Source: Ferrovibrio sp. (lineage in GTDB: Bacteria > Pseudomonadota > Alphaproteobacteria > Ferrovibrionales > Ferrovibrionaceae). From it: a stretch of DNA of 64,000 nt. The notes below the pieces were generated by a model. The model did no database searches. It was not told the DNA's origin and saw nothing but the letters and a program-made list of their open reading frames with translations. Positions within the stretch are counted from its first letter, which is position 1; each line of letters begins with the position of its first letter. Location of the stretch: the NCBI RefSeq assembly GCF_019636075.1, contig NZ_JAHBYG010000013.1:1-64000 (forward strand), written 5' to 3'. Below are positions 17,749 through 27,070 of this stretch, piece after piece. The position numbers and the translations under genes were made by a program.

Positions 17749-19032
17749 TCAGGAAAACAGATTGAGCAAGTAGCTGTTGCCGCCACTGGAGGAGGAGGAG
17801 GAATCCTTCAGCACCAAATAGCGCGAAACCAGCTTTTCCACTGCATCGGGATCGCTTTTCAAATCGTCCAGATCCACCTTGCGTTCCAGGGCGGTAACCT
17901 GGGCCTCGGTTTCCTGATAAGCGATTTCCTTCGGGATGGCATTGGCAACCGTCACCACTTCGCGCAACACGCTATCGGCCAGCAGGCTCACCGTGGAGGT
18001 GGCATCCTGGATACGGCGACCGAATTCGATGGCGGCACGCACGCCGGGCGCCTGCTCATCGAGATGGCGTTCGTATTCCAGCCGCTGGTATTTCTCCACC
18101 AGGCTGCTCACCATGCTGTCGCCGGTCAAGGTGGAAACCCCATCCTCGGCGATGTTCAGCGACTGCGCCATTTTCAGGAAGCGGGTATCCGAGAACCGGT
18201 TGGCCAGCGAATTTTCGTCGCTCAGATCACTTTCCAGTATCTTGCGTACCTTGCCCTTGTTGGTCGCTTCGCTTTCCAGATCGAAGGCGCTGAGCACGAA
18301 AGTCAGCAACCGGGAATCGCCGAACAGATCGTCCAGCGATTTCACGTTGCCGATATTTTCCTTGAAATAGCTGATATCGCGCTGCACATCGCTGCGCTTG
18401 ATGAATATCTGATATTCATCGCTGTCGTATTCGTAGGCTTCATCGGCCTCGCTGGTGCTGGGCTCGGCGATTTCCTCCAGCAGGGCCTTGGTCTTGATGC
18501 TGCTGTAGGTCGAAGCTTCGGAAGCCGCCAGGCTGCTGCTGATACCATCGTTGCCGCCGGCGCCGAGATTGAATTTCTTCGCCAGTTCGAGTTCATGCAC
18601 GCTACCCTGGCGCGCCGCCGAATTTGTGTCGTTCAGATCGCTGCCCAGTATCTCCTTCAGCCGGTCCTTGTTGGCACGATACAGATCGCCCATACCGTTG
18701 GCTTCGGCCGCGATACGCAGAAAGCGGTCATCGTTCAATAGTTCATCGGCAGTGGCGCCCGATGAAGCCAACGACTTCATGTATTGCGCATCGGACTGCA
18801 CCTGTTCGTTATCGCGGGTATATACCTTGTTGCGCACTGCGATGGCAGCATTCTGCATCTCGCGGATTTGCGTATCCAGCACGGAAGATGCGCTGCTATC
18901 GTCGGATTTCGCTTCGTTTTCGTCGGCGGTCTTTTGCAGGCGCTTATACACCGCCACGGCGGATTGCGTGTTGCCGGTGGTGCTGCTGCTTGAAGAGCTG
19001 CTGTATAGAACGCTCAGATCGATGCCGGCCAT
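17749..19032 (-). CDS. DUF1217 (flagellum-associated) protein
   Basis: A 427-residue protein rich in Ser near both ends. It contains repeated helical modules of the pattern 'I.S.DDLL.DDRFLRIAAEANGM...LKEILGSDLNDTNSAAR', visible around residues 85-140, 230-290 and 300-330. This matches DUF1217, a family found in flagellar clusters of alphaproteobacteria. The ATG at 19030-19032 has GGGAG upstream; a GTG at 19050 is possible. No flagellar structural operon is adjacent, but a FliN gene (45 kb) and a chemoreceptor (57 kb) are in the window. Its precise role is unknown. Confidence 0.8.
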   Translation of the reverse strand: MAGIDLSVLYSSSSSSSTTGNTQSAVAVYKRLQKTADENEAKSDDSSASSVLDTQIREMQNAAIAVRNKVYTRDNEQVQSDAQYMKSLASSGATADELLNDDRFLRIAAEANGMGDLYRANKDRLKEILGSDLNDTNSAARQGSVHELELAKKFNLGAGGNDGISSSLAASEASTYSSIKTKALLEEIAEPSTSEADEAYEYDSDEYQIFIKRSDVQRDISYFKENIGNVKSLDDLFGDSRLLTFVLSAFDLESEATNKGKVRKILESDLSDENSLANRFSDTRFLKMAQSLNIAEDGVSTLTGDSMVSSLVEKYQRLEYERHLDEQAPGVRAAIEFGRRIQDATSTVSLLADSVLREVVTVANAIPKEIAYQETEAQVTALERKVDLDDLKSDPDAVEKLVSRYLVLKDSSSSSSGGNSYLLNLFS

Positions 19033-19152
19033 GGCTGGGTTCTCCCGCACGGATGGAATTTTCTATCCGCACTATCCCCCAGGCAGCACCAAGCCTGAAC
19101 CCAAAAGCCACGACTGCAATCTTCTGTTACCAAATTACATGGTTTACGGCCA

Positions 19153-19668
19153 TTAACCCTGCCAGCGCTTTGCGCTCGCCGGCGTTTCTACCGGCACGCC
19201 GCAGCCAAACACCATATCCACCACCTGGCCATCGCCAGATAACGGCAGCAGCAAGGCCTGGAAGCGCTGCACGCCCTCGGCGATAGTATAATCATAGGTC
19301 AGGCTACGCATGACCCCCTCTTCCGCCACCGCCGTATAAAGCCGCAGCAATTCCTCGCGGAAGCCCGGCAAGCCGATCTCATCCAACCAGCGGCCGGTCT
19401 GATCCGCGCCGTGGTAATGCACGAACTCGGTTCCGAACAAACGATAGCGGAAGCGCGGCGGCCTATCCGCCTGGCGCACAACATCCACCAGCAGGATATG
19501 GCCGAGCAGATGGCGCAGTTCCAGCGGATTGATATCGGCACGTGAGAGAAAACGACGCTGGCCGCGCTTGGCGGCCCAGAAATCCAACAGCCCGCGCAAC
19601 CGCTGATCCAGATCGGCTTCGGCGAGCGGAATGCAGTAACGCCACTGTTTGGTGCTGTCGATATCCAT
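19153..19668 (-). CDS. PAS_5 family protein
   Basis: A 171-residue single-domain sensor of the PAS_5 family: 'LRGLLDFWAAKRGQRRFLSRADINPLELRHLLGHILLVDVV' near residues 24-64, then 'FRYRLFGTEFVHYHGADQTGRWLDEI'. These proteins lack output domains and their partners are unknown. The ribosome site GGGAAG lies inside an 8-bp inverted repeat (19675-19710), which could make translation structure-dependent. It lies between the DUF1217 gene and the porin gene on the same strand. Confidence 0.8.
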   Translation of the reverse strand: MDIDSTKQWRYCIPLAEADLDQRLRGLLDFWAAKRGQRRFLSRADINPLELRHLLGHILLVDVVRQADRPPRFRYRLFGTEFVHYHGADQTGRWLDEIGLPGFREELLRLYTAVAEEGVMRSLTYDYTIAEGVQRFQALLLPLSGDGQVVDMVFGCGVPVETPASAKRWQG

Positions 19669-19674
19669 AAAATC

Positions 19675-19710
19675 TTCCCGGCGGCCCTGTGGATCGGACC
19701 TTGCCGGGAA
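19675..19710 (-). promoter_or_regulatory. Inverted repeat covering the PAS_5 ribosome site
   Basis: TTCCCGGC (19675-19682) and GCCGGGAA (19703-19710) are perfect 8-base arms. Read on the minus strand, the second arm contains GGGAA, the ribosome site of the PAS_5 gene starting at 19668. The same hairpin could also attenuate read-through from the upstream porin gene. Confidence 0.4.
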
Positions 19711-19738
19711 GTTTAAAGATTAGGCGGTGGCTTGGGAA

Positions 19739-21016
19739 CTAGAAATCCACCCGCATGCCGAGAAGGCCGAAATTGACCTTGGAATCGTTGTTCACGGCGG
19801 CAGTGGGCGCCACTGCGTCTTCGTATTCATAACGGCCCAAACCGGCAAAGCCCAAAACGCCCGGCCCAAGCTGGTAGGTGGCGCCCGCCGATACCCAGGT
19901 GTAACTGTCGCGCCCCGCAACAACCACGCCGGCCGCATTGCCCTGGTCGGTCTTGGTGCGGGCATAATCCACGCCGAGGCTGTAGGAACCGGTGCGCGTG
20001 CCGTCGCTGATATAACGAGCGCCGGCGGTGTAAACATCGCGCTGATCGCCGCCTAGCCCGGTTGCCGGATTTTTCGAGCCGGTCTCTTCATTCTTGTAAA
20101 GGCCGCCCACCTGCACGGCAGAGCCGCCTTGGATATTGTAGGTCAGCATGCCGCCGAAGGCGTAACCCTGCAGGCCATTCTGCTTGAAGATGGTGGCTCC
20201 GCCCGATGTGGTGTTGGCCTCGATGGAATAGCGCACATAGCCGGCATACAGGCCGATATCCAGGCTGCCGAAGCTCTCTACGTAATTGGCGCCGACCGTG
20301 TAGACGTTGGAAAATTGCCCGGCATTCACCGTGCTGCCGAAGCCGCCGCCGCAAGAGCGGCCGGAGCCGGCCGTGACATTGGCTGCCGCCGTGCCGGTGG
20401 CTTGGCTGAAATCCTCGCAGCCATCGGGCACGTAGGATAAACCGAGCATCAGGCCCTTGCCGGCCTTGGAGCCGAAATACCGATCCGCCGCTGTGTAGAG
20501 ATTGATGCCCTCGGCATCATCGCCGACGAATTTGCTGTAATTGCCCGCCGTGCGCGCGCCGGTGGGCGCGAGGGTGATGGCAATCGGTCCGCTGGGATCA
20601 ACCGTGCCATAGCCCGGTATGGCAATCGGCGCGCCATAAACCATTTTCGAAGTGGCGCGATCGGTGGAGCCCAATTCGACACGGCCGAGGTCGCTACGTT
20701 CCAGGATCAGGTAGCGTTCGTCGATCTGGTCGGCCTCGGTGGAAGCCTCCAGTTCCACGCGGCCGCCGATCACCAGGCCATTATCCAGCACCGAACGCAG
20801 GTTGAACCAGATTTCCGCATCCGCCGAAAGCGCCGTGCTGTTGCGGTCCACTTGCGTGGGATTGTTGGGCCGATCCTGAACCTTGAACACTTCGGCGAGA
20901 TAACCGCCCACGGTGATCTTCGGGGCCTCGGCCTTCACCTGCGCGAAAGACGCATCGGCAATGGCAAGCGCGGATAATCCGACGAGGGCTGAATAAAGAC
21001 GCAAATGCTGCTGCAT
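19739..21016 (-). CDS. Outer-membrane porin (alphaproteobacterial porin_4/OmpC-like)
   Basis: A 425-residue protein with a signal peptide (MQQHLRLYSALVGLSALAIADASFAQ, cleavage after Ala25). The body is rich in aromatic/Gly beta strands and ends in Phe (GLLGMRVDF), the usual signal for outer-membrane assembly. The opening 'ITVGGYLAEVFKVQD' and 'LGSTDRATSKMVYGAP' match trimeric general porins. It should allow diffusion of small hydrophilic solutes. AGGAG six bases upstream supports ATG 21014-21016. Confidence 0.88.
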   Translation of the reverse strand: MQQHLRLYSALVGLSALAIADASFAQVKAEAPKITVGGYLAEVFKVQDRPNNPTQVDRNSTALSADAEIWFNLRSVLDNGLVIGGRVELEASTEADQIDERYLILERSDLGRVELGSTDRATSKMVYGAPIAIPGYGTVDPSGPIAITLAPTGARTAGNYSKFVGDDAEGINLYTAADRYFGSKAGKGLMLGLSYVPDGCEDFSQATGTAAANVTAGSGRSCGGGFGSTVNAGQFSNVYTVGANYVESFGSLDIGLYAGYVRYSIEANTTSGGATIFKQNGLQGYAFGGMLTYNIQGGSAVQVGGLYKNEETGSKNPATGLGGDQRDVYTAGARYISDGTRTGSYSLGVDYARTKTDQGNAAGVVVAGRDSYTWVSAGATYQLGPGVLGFAGLGRYEYEDAVAPTAAVNNDSKVNFGLLGMRVDF

Positions 21017-21127
21017 GGCCAACTCCTGCAAACTTGGCGGCGAACCTGACGCCAGACATGGCGCAGCTGCAGCCGGAGAGCAAGCGCTGGAAATGTGAGC
21101 GCCGTCACACCCGCCAGCAACGTGATC

Positions 21128-21307
21128 TTACGCCTTATTCGCGTCGTAATACAGCACGGCCCAGTAATTGTAGATTACCGCGAAAACCGCCAGACCCAAG
21201 CCGAAGAAAGTGGCGCCGAAATCATGTGCGCGGGCGGCAATCACCACGCCAACGATGCCGAGCAGCACGGTCAGCACGCTCATCACCCAGAATCCGATGA
21301 TATTCAT
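21128..21307 (-). CDS. Small two-helix membrane protein at the end of the cco operon
   Basis: A 59-residue hydrophobic protein (MNIIGFWVMSVLTVLLGIVG at the start, then two predicted transmembrane helices) with AGGAGG upstream. Its ATG overlaps the ccoS stop as ATGA, so it is translationally coupled to the oxidase assembly genes. I do not recognise a family. The position suggests a small subunit or assembly factor of the cbb3 oxidase. Confidence 0.7.
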   Translation of the reverse strand: MNIIGFWVMSVLTVLLGIVGVVIAARAHDFGATFFGLGLAVFAVIYNYWAVLYYDANKA

Positions 21308-21477
21308 TGTTTCGGCCTCCTTAGCCGCTGTTGTGCATCGGCGTCGTCGAACAGTACGCGCTGTCCCTCGCCTTCCAGATCGTCGAATTGCCCGGAGCGC
21401 AAGGCCCACAGAAAGCCCACCATGCCGAGCAGGCCGAGGCCGAGTGCAGCGGGAATCAGATAGAGCAGAATGGTCAT
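21304..21477 (-). CDS. ccoS: cbb3 oxidase maturation protein CcoS
   Basis: A 57-residue protein: one N-terminal transmembrane helix (ILLYLIPAALGLGLLGMVGF), then 'LWALRSGQFDDLEGEGQRVLFDD', the CcoS signature. CcoS is needed for insertion of haem and copper cofactors into the oxidase. It follows ccoI with an ATGA overlap and overlaps the next small gene in the same way. Confidence 0.9.
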   Translation of the reverse strand: MTILLYLIPAALGLGLLGMVGFLWALRSGQFDDLEGEGQRVLFDDADAQQRLRRPKQ

Positions 21478-23903
21478 GCTTGGCTCTCCTGTTTGCGCGT
21501 CTCTTGTCCACGTGGCAGGCGCAGCGCATTCAGCACTACTACGAGCGAGGATGACGACATCGCCACCGCCGCTACCAGCGGCGTGACAAAGCCGGCAATC
21601 GCCAGCGGCACGGCAAACAGATTATACACCAGCGCCAGCCCAAGATTTTCCACCGTCAACCGGCGGCTGGCGTTGGCCAGCTTGAGGAAATCCGCCACCG
21701 CCATCAAACGTCCGCCGCGAAACACCGCATCGGCGGCATTCTGCGCCACATCCAGCGCACTGGTTGGCGACAGCGAGGCATCGGCCGCCGCCAAGGCCAC
21801 GGCATCGTTCAGTCCATCGCCCACCATCAGCACACGATGGCCCTGGCGCTGCAGATCGGCGATGCAGGCCGCCTTGCCCAGCGGATCGGTTTCGGCGCGC
21901 CACTCGGCTATGCCCAATTGCCCGGCGATTTCGCGCACCACCGGCATGCGGTCACCGGAAAGCAGCAGCATGCGATAGCCGCGCCCGCGCAACGTTGCGA
22001 TGGTTTCGGCGGCATCGCTGCGCAAGGCATCCTGAAATCGGAAACGCAGCGGCGCGGCGCCTGGCCGCGTAAAACAGATTTCGCTGCCCGGCATGGCATC
22101 GTCGCTGGGCGGCAGGCCGCAGAAACGCGCATTGCCCAGGCGCATCTCGCCATCCGGAGTGGCGCGCCGCAGGCCACCGCCGCTCACCTCCTCCACGCCC
22201 TCGGCCGGCCAAGCATCGGGGCAGGCCGCCAGCAGCGCACGACAAAGCGGATGCCGGCTGCGTGCGGCAAGTTCAGCCGCCGCTCGCAGATCCTCGGGCC
22301 GCAATGCCGGATCGACCAGCAGGCGCGGTTCGCCCATGGTGAGCGTGCCGGTCTTGTCGAATACGATGGTATCTATCCCGGCCGAACGCTCCAGCGCCGA
22401 CGCGGATTTCAACAGGATGCCGGCGGCCATCAGGCGGCTGCTGGCCACCACCTGCACCACCGGCACCGCCAGCGCCAGCGCACAGGGGCACGTGATGATC
22501 AGCACGGCGGCGGCAATCAGGATGGCACTGCGGATATCGGCATCGCCGATGAACACCCAGCCCAGAAAACTGAGCAAGGCCGTGAGATGCACCACCGGGG
22601 CATAATAGCGCGCCACCTTGTCGGCGAGTTGCACGAAACGGCCCTTGCCCTGCTCGGCGGCTTCCATCAGGCGCGCGATCTCGCCCAGCAGCGTATCGCG
22701 CCCCACGGCGGTAACATCCAGTTGCAGCGGCGCATCCAGGTTGATCATGCCGGCGAACACCTTGCCGCCCGGCGCAATGGGGCGCGGCATGGTTTCGCCA
22801 TCGATCAGGCTGGCATCCAGCGCCGACACGCCCTCGCGCACCACGCCATCCACGGCAATGCGTTCGCCGCTGGCCGCCAGCACGCGGTCGCCCAATTGCA
22901 CGCGGGCGGCAGGCCGTTGACGCGGGCCCTCGGCGGTCAACACGGTTACCGGCCGCGCGGTGAAAGCGATCAACCGTTCGGCGCCGCGCCGGGCCACGCC
23001 GCGCGCGCGGCGATCCAGATAGCGCCCCACCAGCAGGAAAAACAACAGCGTCACGGCCGCATCGAAATAGGCATGCGGGCCCGAGCGAACCAACTCGGCC
23101 ACGCTCACCGCCGCCGCCAGGGTCACGCCGATGGAGATCGGCACATCCATGTTGCTGCGGCCCTGGCGCAATGCCGCATAGGCCGAACGGAAGAATGGCT
23201 GGCCGGCATACAGAATGGTGGGAATGGCGATCAGGCCGGATAGCAGATGAAACAAATCGCGCGTGGCCGGCCCCATCGAACCGAGATGCCCCGACCAGAC
23301 CGAAACGCTGAGCAGCATGATATTGGCGGCGGCAAAGCCGGCCACCGCCATGGCGCGCAGCAACGCCTTCTCTTCCGCCTGGCCGGCACGCTCCAGACCC
23401 TCCGCCGTGTATGGCAGGCAGCGATAGCCCAGGCTCTGCACGATGGCACCCAGCGCATTCACGCGCTCGGGCTTGCCTTTCCATTCCAGATGCAGCCGCC
23501 GCGTGGTGGCCGAAACCCGCGCAACGGTCACATCGGGCTGGGCATGCAGGGCCTGTTCGATCAGCCACAGGCAGGCCGCGCAATGCAGGCCTTCCACCAG
23601 CAATTCGATACGATAACCGGCGGCCTTATCATCGGCGAGCGGCACGACGAAATCGTTCCAGTCGATACCGTCGGTCGCTGTTTCAGGCCGCTCGCCCAAC
23701 GCAGCATTACCGCGCAGGGTATAATACTGCTCCAGCCCAAGGCCTTTGATGATGGCATAAGCGCCGGAGCAGCCCCGGCAGCAGAAACGGCCATCGATAG
23801 GTGCTGCGCCGATCTCGCCGCCGCAATGCACGCAGGCGGTTGCCGCCGAGGCCGCTGGCCCGGCAACATCGCCCCGCGTCAATTGCAGCAGCGCAGCATT
23901 CAT
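21474..23903 (-). CDS. ccoI: Copper-exporting P1B-type ATPase CcoI/FixI
   Basis: An 809-residue heavy-metal P-type ATPase. The N-terminus has a Cys-rich segment (CVHC ... CCRGC) and an HMA domain with GLHCAAC near residue 113. The membrane metal site is CPC in 'ITCPCALALAVP', the phosphorylation site is DKTGTLT, and the hinge is 'GDGLNDAVALAAAD'. CcoI moves copper across the inner membrane for CuB assembly in cbb3 oxidase rather than for detoxification, and the operon position supports this. Start and stop both overlap neighbours as ATGA. Confidence 0.95.
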   Translation of the reverse strand: MNAALLQLTRGDVAGPAASAATACVHCGGEIGAAPIDGRFCCRGCSGAYAIIKGLGLEQYYTLRGNAALGERPETATDGIDWNDFVVPLADDKAAGYRIELLVEGLHCAACLWLIEQALHAQPDVTVARVSATTRRLHLEWKGKPERVNALGAIVQSLGYRCLPYTAEGLERAGQAEEKALLRAMAVAGFAAANIMLLSVSVWSGHLGSMGPATRDLFHLLSGLIAIPTILYAGQPFFRSAYAALRQGRSNMDVPISIGVTLAAAVSVAELVRSGPHAYFDAAVTLLFFLLVGRYLDRRARGVARRGAERLIAFTARPVTVLTAEGPRQRPAARVQLGDRVLAASGERIAVDGVVREGVSALDASLIDGETMPRPIAPGGKVFAGMINLDAPLQLDVTAVGRDTLLGEIARLMEAAEQGKGRFVQLADKVARYYAPVVHLTALLSFLGWVFIGDADIRSAILIAAAVLIITCPCALALAVPVVQVVASSRLMAAGILLKSASALERSAGIDTIVFDKTGTLTMGEPRLLVDPALRPEDLRAAAELAARSRHPLCRALLAACPDAWPAEGVEEVSGGGLRRATPDGEMRLGNARFCGLPPSDDAMPGSEICFTRPGAAPLRFRFQDALRSDAAETIATLRGRGYRMLLLSGDRMPVVREIAGQLGIAEWRAETDPLGKAACIADLQRQGHRVLMVGDGLNDAVALAAADASLSPTSALDVAQNAADAVFRGGRLMAVADFLKLANASRRLTVENLGLALVYNLFAVPLAIAGFVTPLVAAVAMSSSSLVVVLNALRLPRGQETRKQESQA

Positions 23904-24415
23904 CGCACGAACAGCCTCTCCGCGCCCTCATATTGCCGCTCGCCGATACTGGCTGTGTAATGCAAATCCCATTGACCATGCTTGGGCGGCAGCAATTCGG
24001 CGCGATAGCGGCCGGCACCATCGGGCCGGAAGCCCAGTTCCAAAGCCGCGAGATTTTCCACCGGCCGCTGCAATTCCGCCGCGATGGACAGATTGTCCAG
24101 CGGCTTGCCATCGGCATCCCGGAAGGCGAGTTGCAGCACGATGGTGCCATCGGCTTTTTCCTCGCGGTTCAGCGTCACCTGCCAACCCATGGCGGCCTGT
24201 TCGGCCAGGCGCGCCTTGGTGCGGTCGAATTCCTGCCCCTTCTGATAGGGATGCTGCACAACCAGCCCGCTGAAGGTATCGGTGGCGAACATGATCAGCG
24301 TGGCATTCACGCCGATCACCACCAGAAAGCCGGCCACGAACAGCCAGGGAATCCAGCGCCCCCGCGATTGCATCGCTTTGGATTGCATTGCTGTGGATCT
24401 GATTGCTGCAGCCAT
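23900..24415 (-). CDS. ccoH: FixH/CcoH family protein
   Basis: A 171-residue protein with one transmembrane helix (about residues 21-43, WIPWLFVAGFLVVIGVNATLI) and a periplasmic Ig-like domain ending 'YRAELLPPKHGQWDLHYTASIGERQYE', as in FixH. CcoH assists late assembly or stability of the cbb3 oxidase. AGGAGG lies six bases before the ATG. It sits between ccoG and ccoI, the standard order. Confidence 0.92.
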   Translation of the reverse strand: MAAAIRSTAMQSKAMQSRGRWIPWLFVAGFLVVIGVNATLIMFATDTFSGLVVQHPYQKGQEFDRTKARLAEQAAMGWQVTLNREEKADGTIVLQLAFRDADGKPLDNLSIAAELQRPVENLAALELGFRPDGAGRYRAELLPPKHGQWDLHYTASIGERQYEGAERLFVR

Positions 24416-24439
24416 AGCACCCCTCCTGTAACGTGAATG

Positions 24440-25951
24440 TCAGTTCGGGCCGTTGAACTTGGTGTCGTAGCTTGTCGCCTTGCGGCCGGTGGCTGCATCG
24501 CGCAACACAAGCTCCACATCCATGCTGGCGCCCTTGATGGCTTCGCGCGGCATGCGCACAAACAGCCGGAACTCGCCCACGCTGTCGGGCTCCACATCCA
24601 GCACCAGTTCCTTCTGCAAACCGGCATCGCGCTCGCCGCCCAGGAACAGGCCCGCCATGGGCTGACCATCCAGGCTGAGGCGATATTGCACGGTCTCGCG
24701 GCGCTTGTTCAGCACCTTCACGGTATAGCCGTTGCGCAACGAACCATCCGACAGGGTGACGAATAGCGGCGCACGATCATGCAGCACATTCAGCTCCACA
24801 TCGCTGCGCAACAGCAGCGCGGCGGCCATCACCGCAGCCACCACCACCAGCATCACCGAATAGATCACCGTGCGGCTGCGGATCAGTTTGACGATCTGCG
24901 GCTGTTTCTTCGGCCGACGCTCCAGATTCTCCATCGAGACGAAATCGATCAGCCGCAGCGGCCGGTCCACCTTCGCCATGATGTCGTCGCAGGCATCGAT
25001 GCACAGGCCGCAGCCGATGCATTCCAACTGCTGGCCATCGCGGATATCGATACCGGTGGGGCACACATTCACGCAGGCGCGGCAATCCACGCAATCGCCC
25101 CGGCCTTCCCAGCTCTGGCCCGCCTTGTGGCTGCCACGGGTTTCGCCGCGCCAACCCTGATAGGTCACGGCCAGGGTATGCTCATCCTGCATCGCGGCCT
25201 GAAAGCGCGGCCAGGGGCACATATAGGTGCAAACCTGCTCACGCGCCCAGCCGGCCAGCAGGTAGGTAGTGCCGGTGAACAGGCCGAAGAAGAAATACGT
25301 GCCCATGCCGGCCTGGCCGGTGAGCATTTCCCGCGTCACCGTGGGCGCATCCTGGAAATACATGATCCAGGCGCCGCCGGTGGCCGCAGCGATCAGCAGC
25401 CACACCGTATGCTTGGCAATCTTGCGCCAGGCCTTGGCAAGGCTCAGCGGCTGCTTGTCCAGCTTCATGCGGGCATTGCGGTCGCCCTCGATCCAGCGCT
25501 CCACAAGCATGAACAGATCGGTCCACACGGTTTGCGGACAGGTATAGCCGCACCAGATGCGGCCGAACAAAGCGGTGGCCAGGAACAGCGCCACCGCGCC
25601 CAGGATCAGCAACCCGGTGATGTAATAGATTTCCTGCGGCCAGATTTCGATCCAGAAGAAATAGCCGCGCCGGCCTTCCATATCCAGCAGCAAGGCCTGA
25701 TCGGGCGCATTCGGCCCGCGATCCCAGCGGATCCACGGGCCGATATAATACAGCGCCAGGCAGAGGATCAGCACACCCCACTTGATGTTGCGGAAATAGC
25801 CCGACACCGCGCGCGGATACACCTTCACATGGTCGGCATAAAGCGAGGGGGCGAACATGCCCAGGACTGCATCCGAATGGGCAGCCTCGGCATGGCTTTC
25901 CGCTTCGGGCTTGAGGCCCGACTTGCTGGGTATCTGGTTCACGTCTGCCAC
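24440..25951 (-). CDS. ccoG: cbb3 oxidase accessory protein CcoG (FixG/RdxA)
   Basis: A 503-residue membrane ferredoxin-like protein. It has several transmembrane segments, 'CGYTCPQTVWTDLF' near residue 135, two 4Fe-4S motifs (CVDCRACVNVCP and CIGCGLCIDACD, about 280-325) and a C-terminal Ig-like periplasmic domain. CcoG reduces Cu(II) to Cu(I) for delivery to the oxidase. The GTG start at 25951 has GGAG upstream. It lies directly downstream of ccoP. Confidence 0.94.
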   Translation of the reverse strand: MADVNQIPSKSGLKPEAESHAEAAHSDAVLGMFAPSLYADHVKVYPRAVSGYFRNIKWGVLILCLALYYIGPWIRWDRGPNAPDQALLLDMEGRRGYFFWIEIWPQEIYYITGLLILGAVALFLATALFGRIWCGYTCPQTVWTDLFMLVERWIEGDRNARMKLDKQPLSLAKAWRKIAKHTVWLLIAAATGGAWIMYFQDAPTVTREMLTGQAGMGTYFFFGLFTGTTYLLAGWAREQVCTYMCPWPRFQAAMQDEHTLAVTYQGWRGETRGSHKAGQSWEGRGDCVDCRACVNVCPTGIDIRDGQQLECIGCGLCIDACDDIMAKVDRPLRLIDFVSMENLERRPKKQPQIVKLIRSRTVIYSVMLVVVAAVMAAALLLRSDVELNVLHDRAPLFVTLSDGSLRNGYTVKVLNKRRETVQYRLSLDGQPMAGLFLGGERDAGLQKELVLDVEPDSVGEFRLFVRMPREAIKGASMDVELVLRDAATGRKATSYDTKFNGPN

Positions 25952-25995
25952 CCCAGGCTCCGTTCACATAGCCGGTCTGTTCAGTCTCGCGCCGA

Positions 25996-26871
25996 TCATT
26001 CGCCGCCGCCCAGCGCATGCACATACAATGCAAGCATCTTGATGGTGGCAGGATCCAGGCGGCCGCTCCAGGCCGGCATCACGCCATTGCGGCTCTGTGC
26101 GATGGTCTGCACGACCGAGGCCTTGTCCGAGCCATAAAGCCAGATCTTGTCGGTCAGGTTGGGGGCGCCGAGTTCACGGTTGCCCTTGCCCTGCTCGCCA
26201 TGGCAAGCCACGCATTGTTCGGCGAAGATCTTGGCGCCTTCCGCCACCGTGGGCAGATTGGCCGGGCCGAGGCCAGACAGCGACAGCACGTAATCGGCCA
26301 CGGCATTCACCTGCGGCGCAGTGAGCATGCCATCGGCCAGGAAGCGCGGCATCTGCGAAAGCCGCGTATCGTCGTTGCCCGGCCAGCGGATGCCGTTGCG
26401 CAGGGTCTGGTGGATCGCCTCGATGCTGCCGCCCCAGAGCCAATCGTCGTCGGCCAGGTTGGGATAGCCCTTGGCGCCCACGCCGCCGGATTGATGGCAT
26501 GGCGCGCAATTCTCGGCGAACAGCACGCGACCGCCCGACAGCGCGAAGCGGGTCAGTTCAGGATCGTTGCGGATCGCCGCAAAATCCAGATTGGCCAGCT
26601 TGTCGCGATACTGTGCCTGCGAGGCTGCGGCGGCGCTCAGCTTCTCTTCCACATCCTTGCGCTGATGGCTGCCGGTGATGCCGGCAAAATAGCTGCGGAT
26701 GCCCGGCACCGACGGATACAGCACGCTCCACACCACGGAGAACAGCACGCAGGCATAGAAGGTGTAGAGCCACCATTTCGGCAGCGGATTGTTCAGCTCC
26801 TTGATGCCGTCCCATTCATGGCCGGTGGTCTCGGTGCCGGTGAGGCTGTCTTTTTCAATCTTTGTGGGCAT
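25996..26871 (-). CDS. ccoP: cbb3 cytochrome c oxidase subunit III (dihaem cytochrome c)
   Basis: A 291-residue subunit with an N-terminal membrane anchor ('PLPKWWLYTFYACVLFSVVWSVLYPSVP', about residues 29-56) and two periplasmic cytochrome c domains. These have CAPCH near residue 120 and CVACH near residue 220, with axial-ligand Met residues downstream. It passes electrons from soluble cytochrome c to CcoO and CcoN. It sits five bases after ccoQ. Confidence 0.96.
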   Translation of the reverse strand: MPTKIEKDSLTGTETTGHEWDGIKELNNPLPKWWLYTFYACVLFSVVWSVLYPSVPGIRSYFAGITGSHQRKDVEEKLSAAAASQAQYRDKLANLDFAAIRNDPELTRFALSGGRVLFAENCAPCHQSGGVGAKGYPNLADDDWLWGGSIEAIHQTLRNGIRWPGNDDTRLSQMPRFLADGMLTAPQVNAVADYVLSLSGLGPANLPTVAEGAKIFAEQCVACHGEQGKGNRELGAPNLTDKIWLYGSDKASVVQTIAQSRNGVMPAWSGRLDPATIKMLALYVHALGGGE

Positions 26872-26876
26872 GGCGT

Positions 26877-27056
26877 TCAGTTCCTATGACGCATCTGGGG
26901 CTGTGCATCGTCTTCCTGCAGCGGGATCCGTCCGAGTTTGTCCCAGGCCGAACGGCGGCCCGGCCACATCACCCATACGATGATCCCGACGAACAACAGG
27001 AAAAACCACAGCGTCCACAACGAACGGAGCCAGGGATAGGCTTCGACGAGGCTCAT
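26877..27056 (-). CDS. ccoQ: cbb3 oxidase subunit CcoQ/FixQ
   Basis: A 59-residue protein with a single transmembrane helix (LWTLWFFLLFVGIIVWVMWP) followed by a short basic cytoplasmic tail (GRRSAWDKLGRIPLQED), typical for CcoQ. It stabilises the oxidase and couples it to redox signalling in other bacteria. It is sandwiched between ccoO and ccoP in the canonical order. Confidence 0.92.
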   Translation of the reverse strand: MSLVEAYPWLRSLWTLWFFLLFVGIIVWVMWPGRRSAWDKLGRIPLQEDDAQPQMRHRN

Positions 27057-27070
27057 GGTGCCCTCCTCTC

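Noticed and set aside
21837-26137. Long plus-strand frames antisense to ccoI and ccoG (468 and 452 codons)
   Set aside because: Shadow frames with arginine/glutamine-rich nonsense composition; the opposite strand holds intact ATGA-coupled genes.
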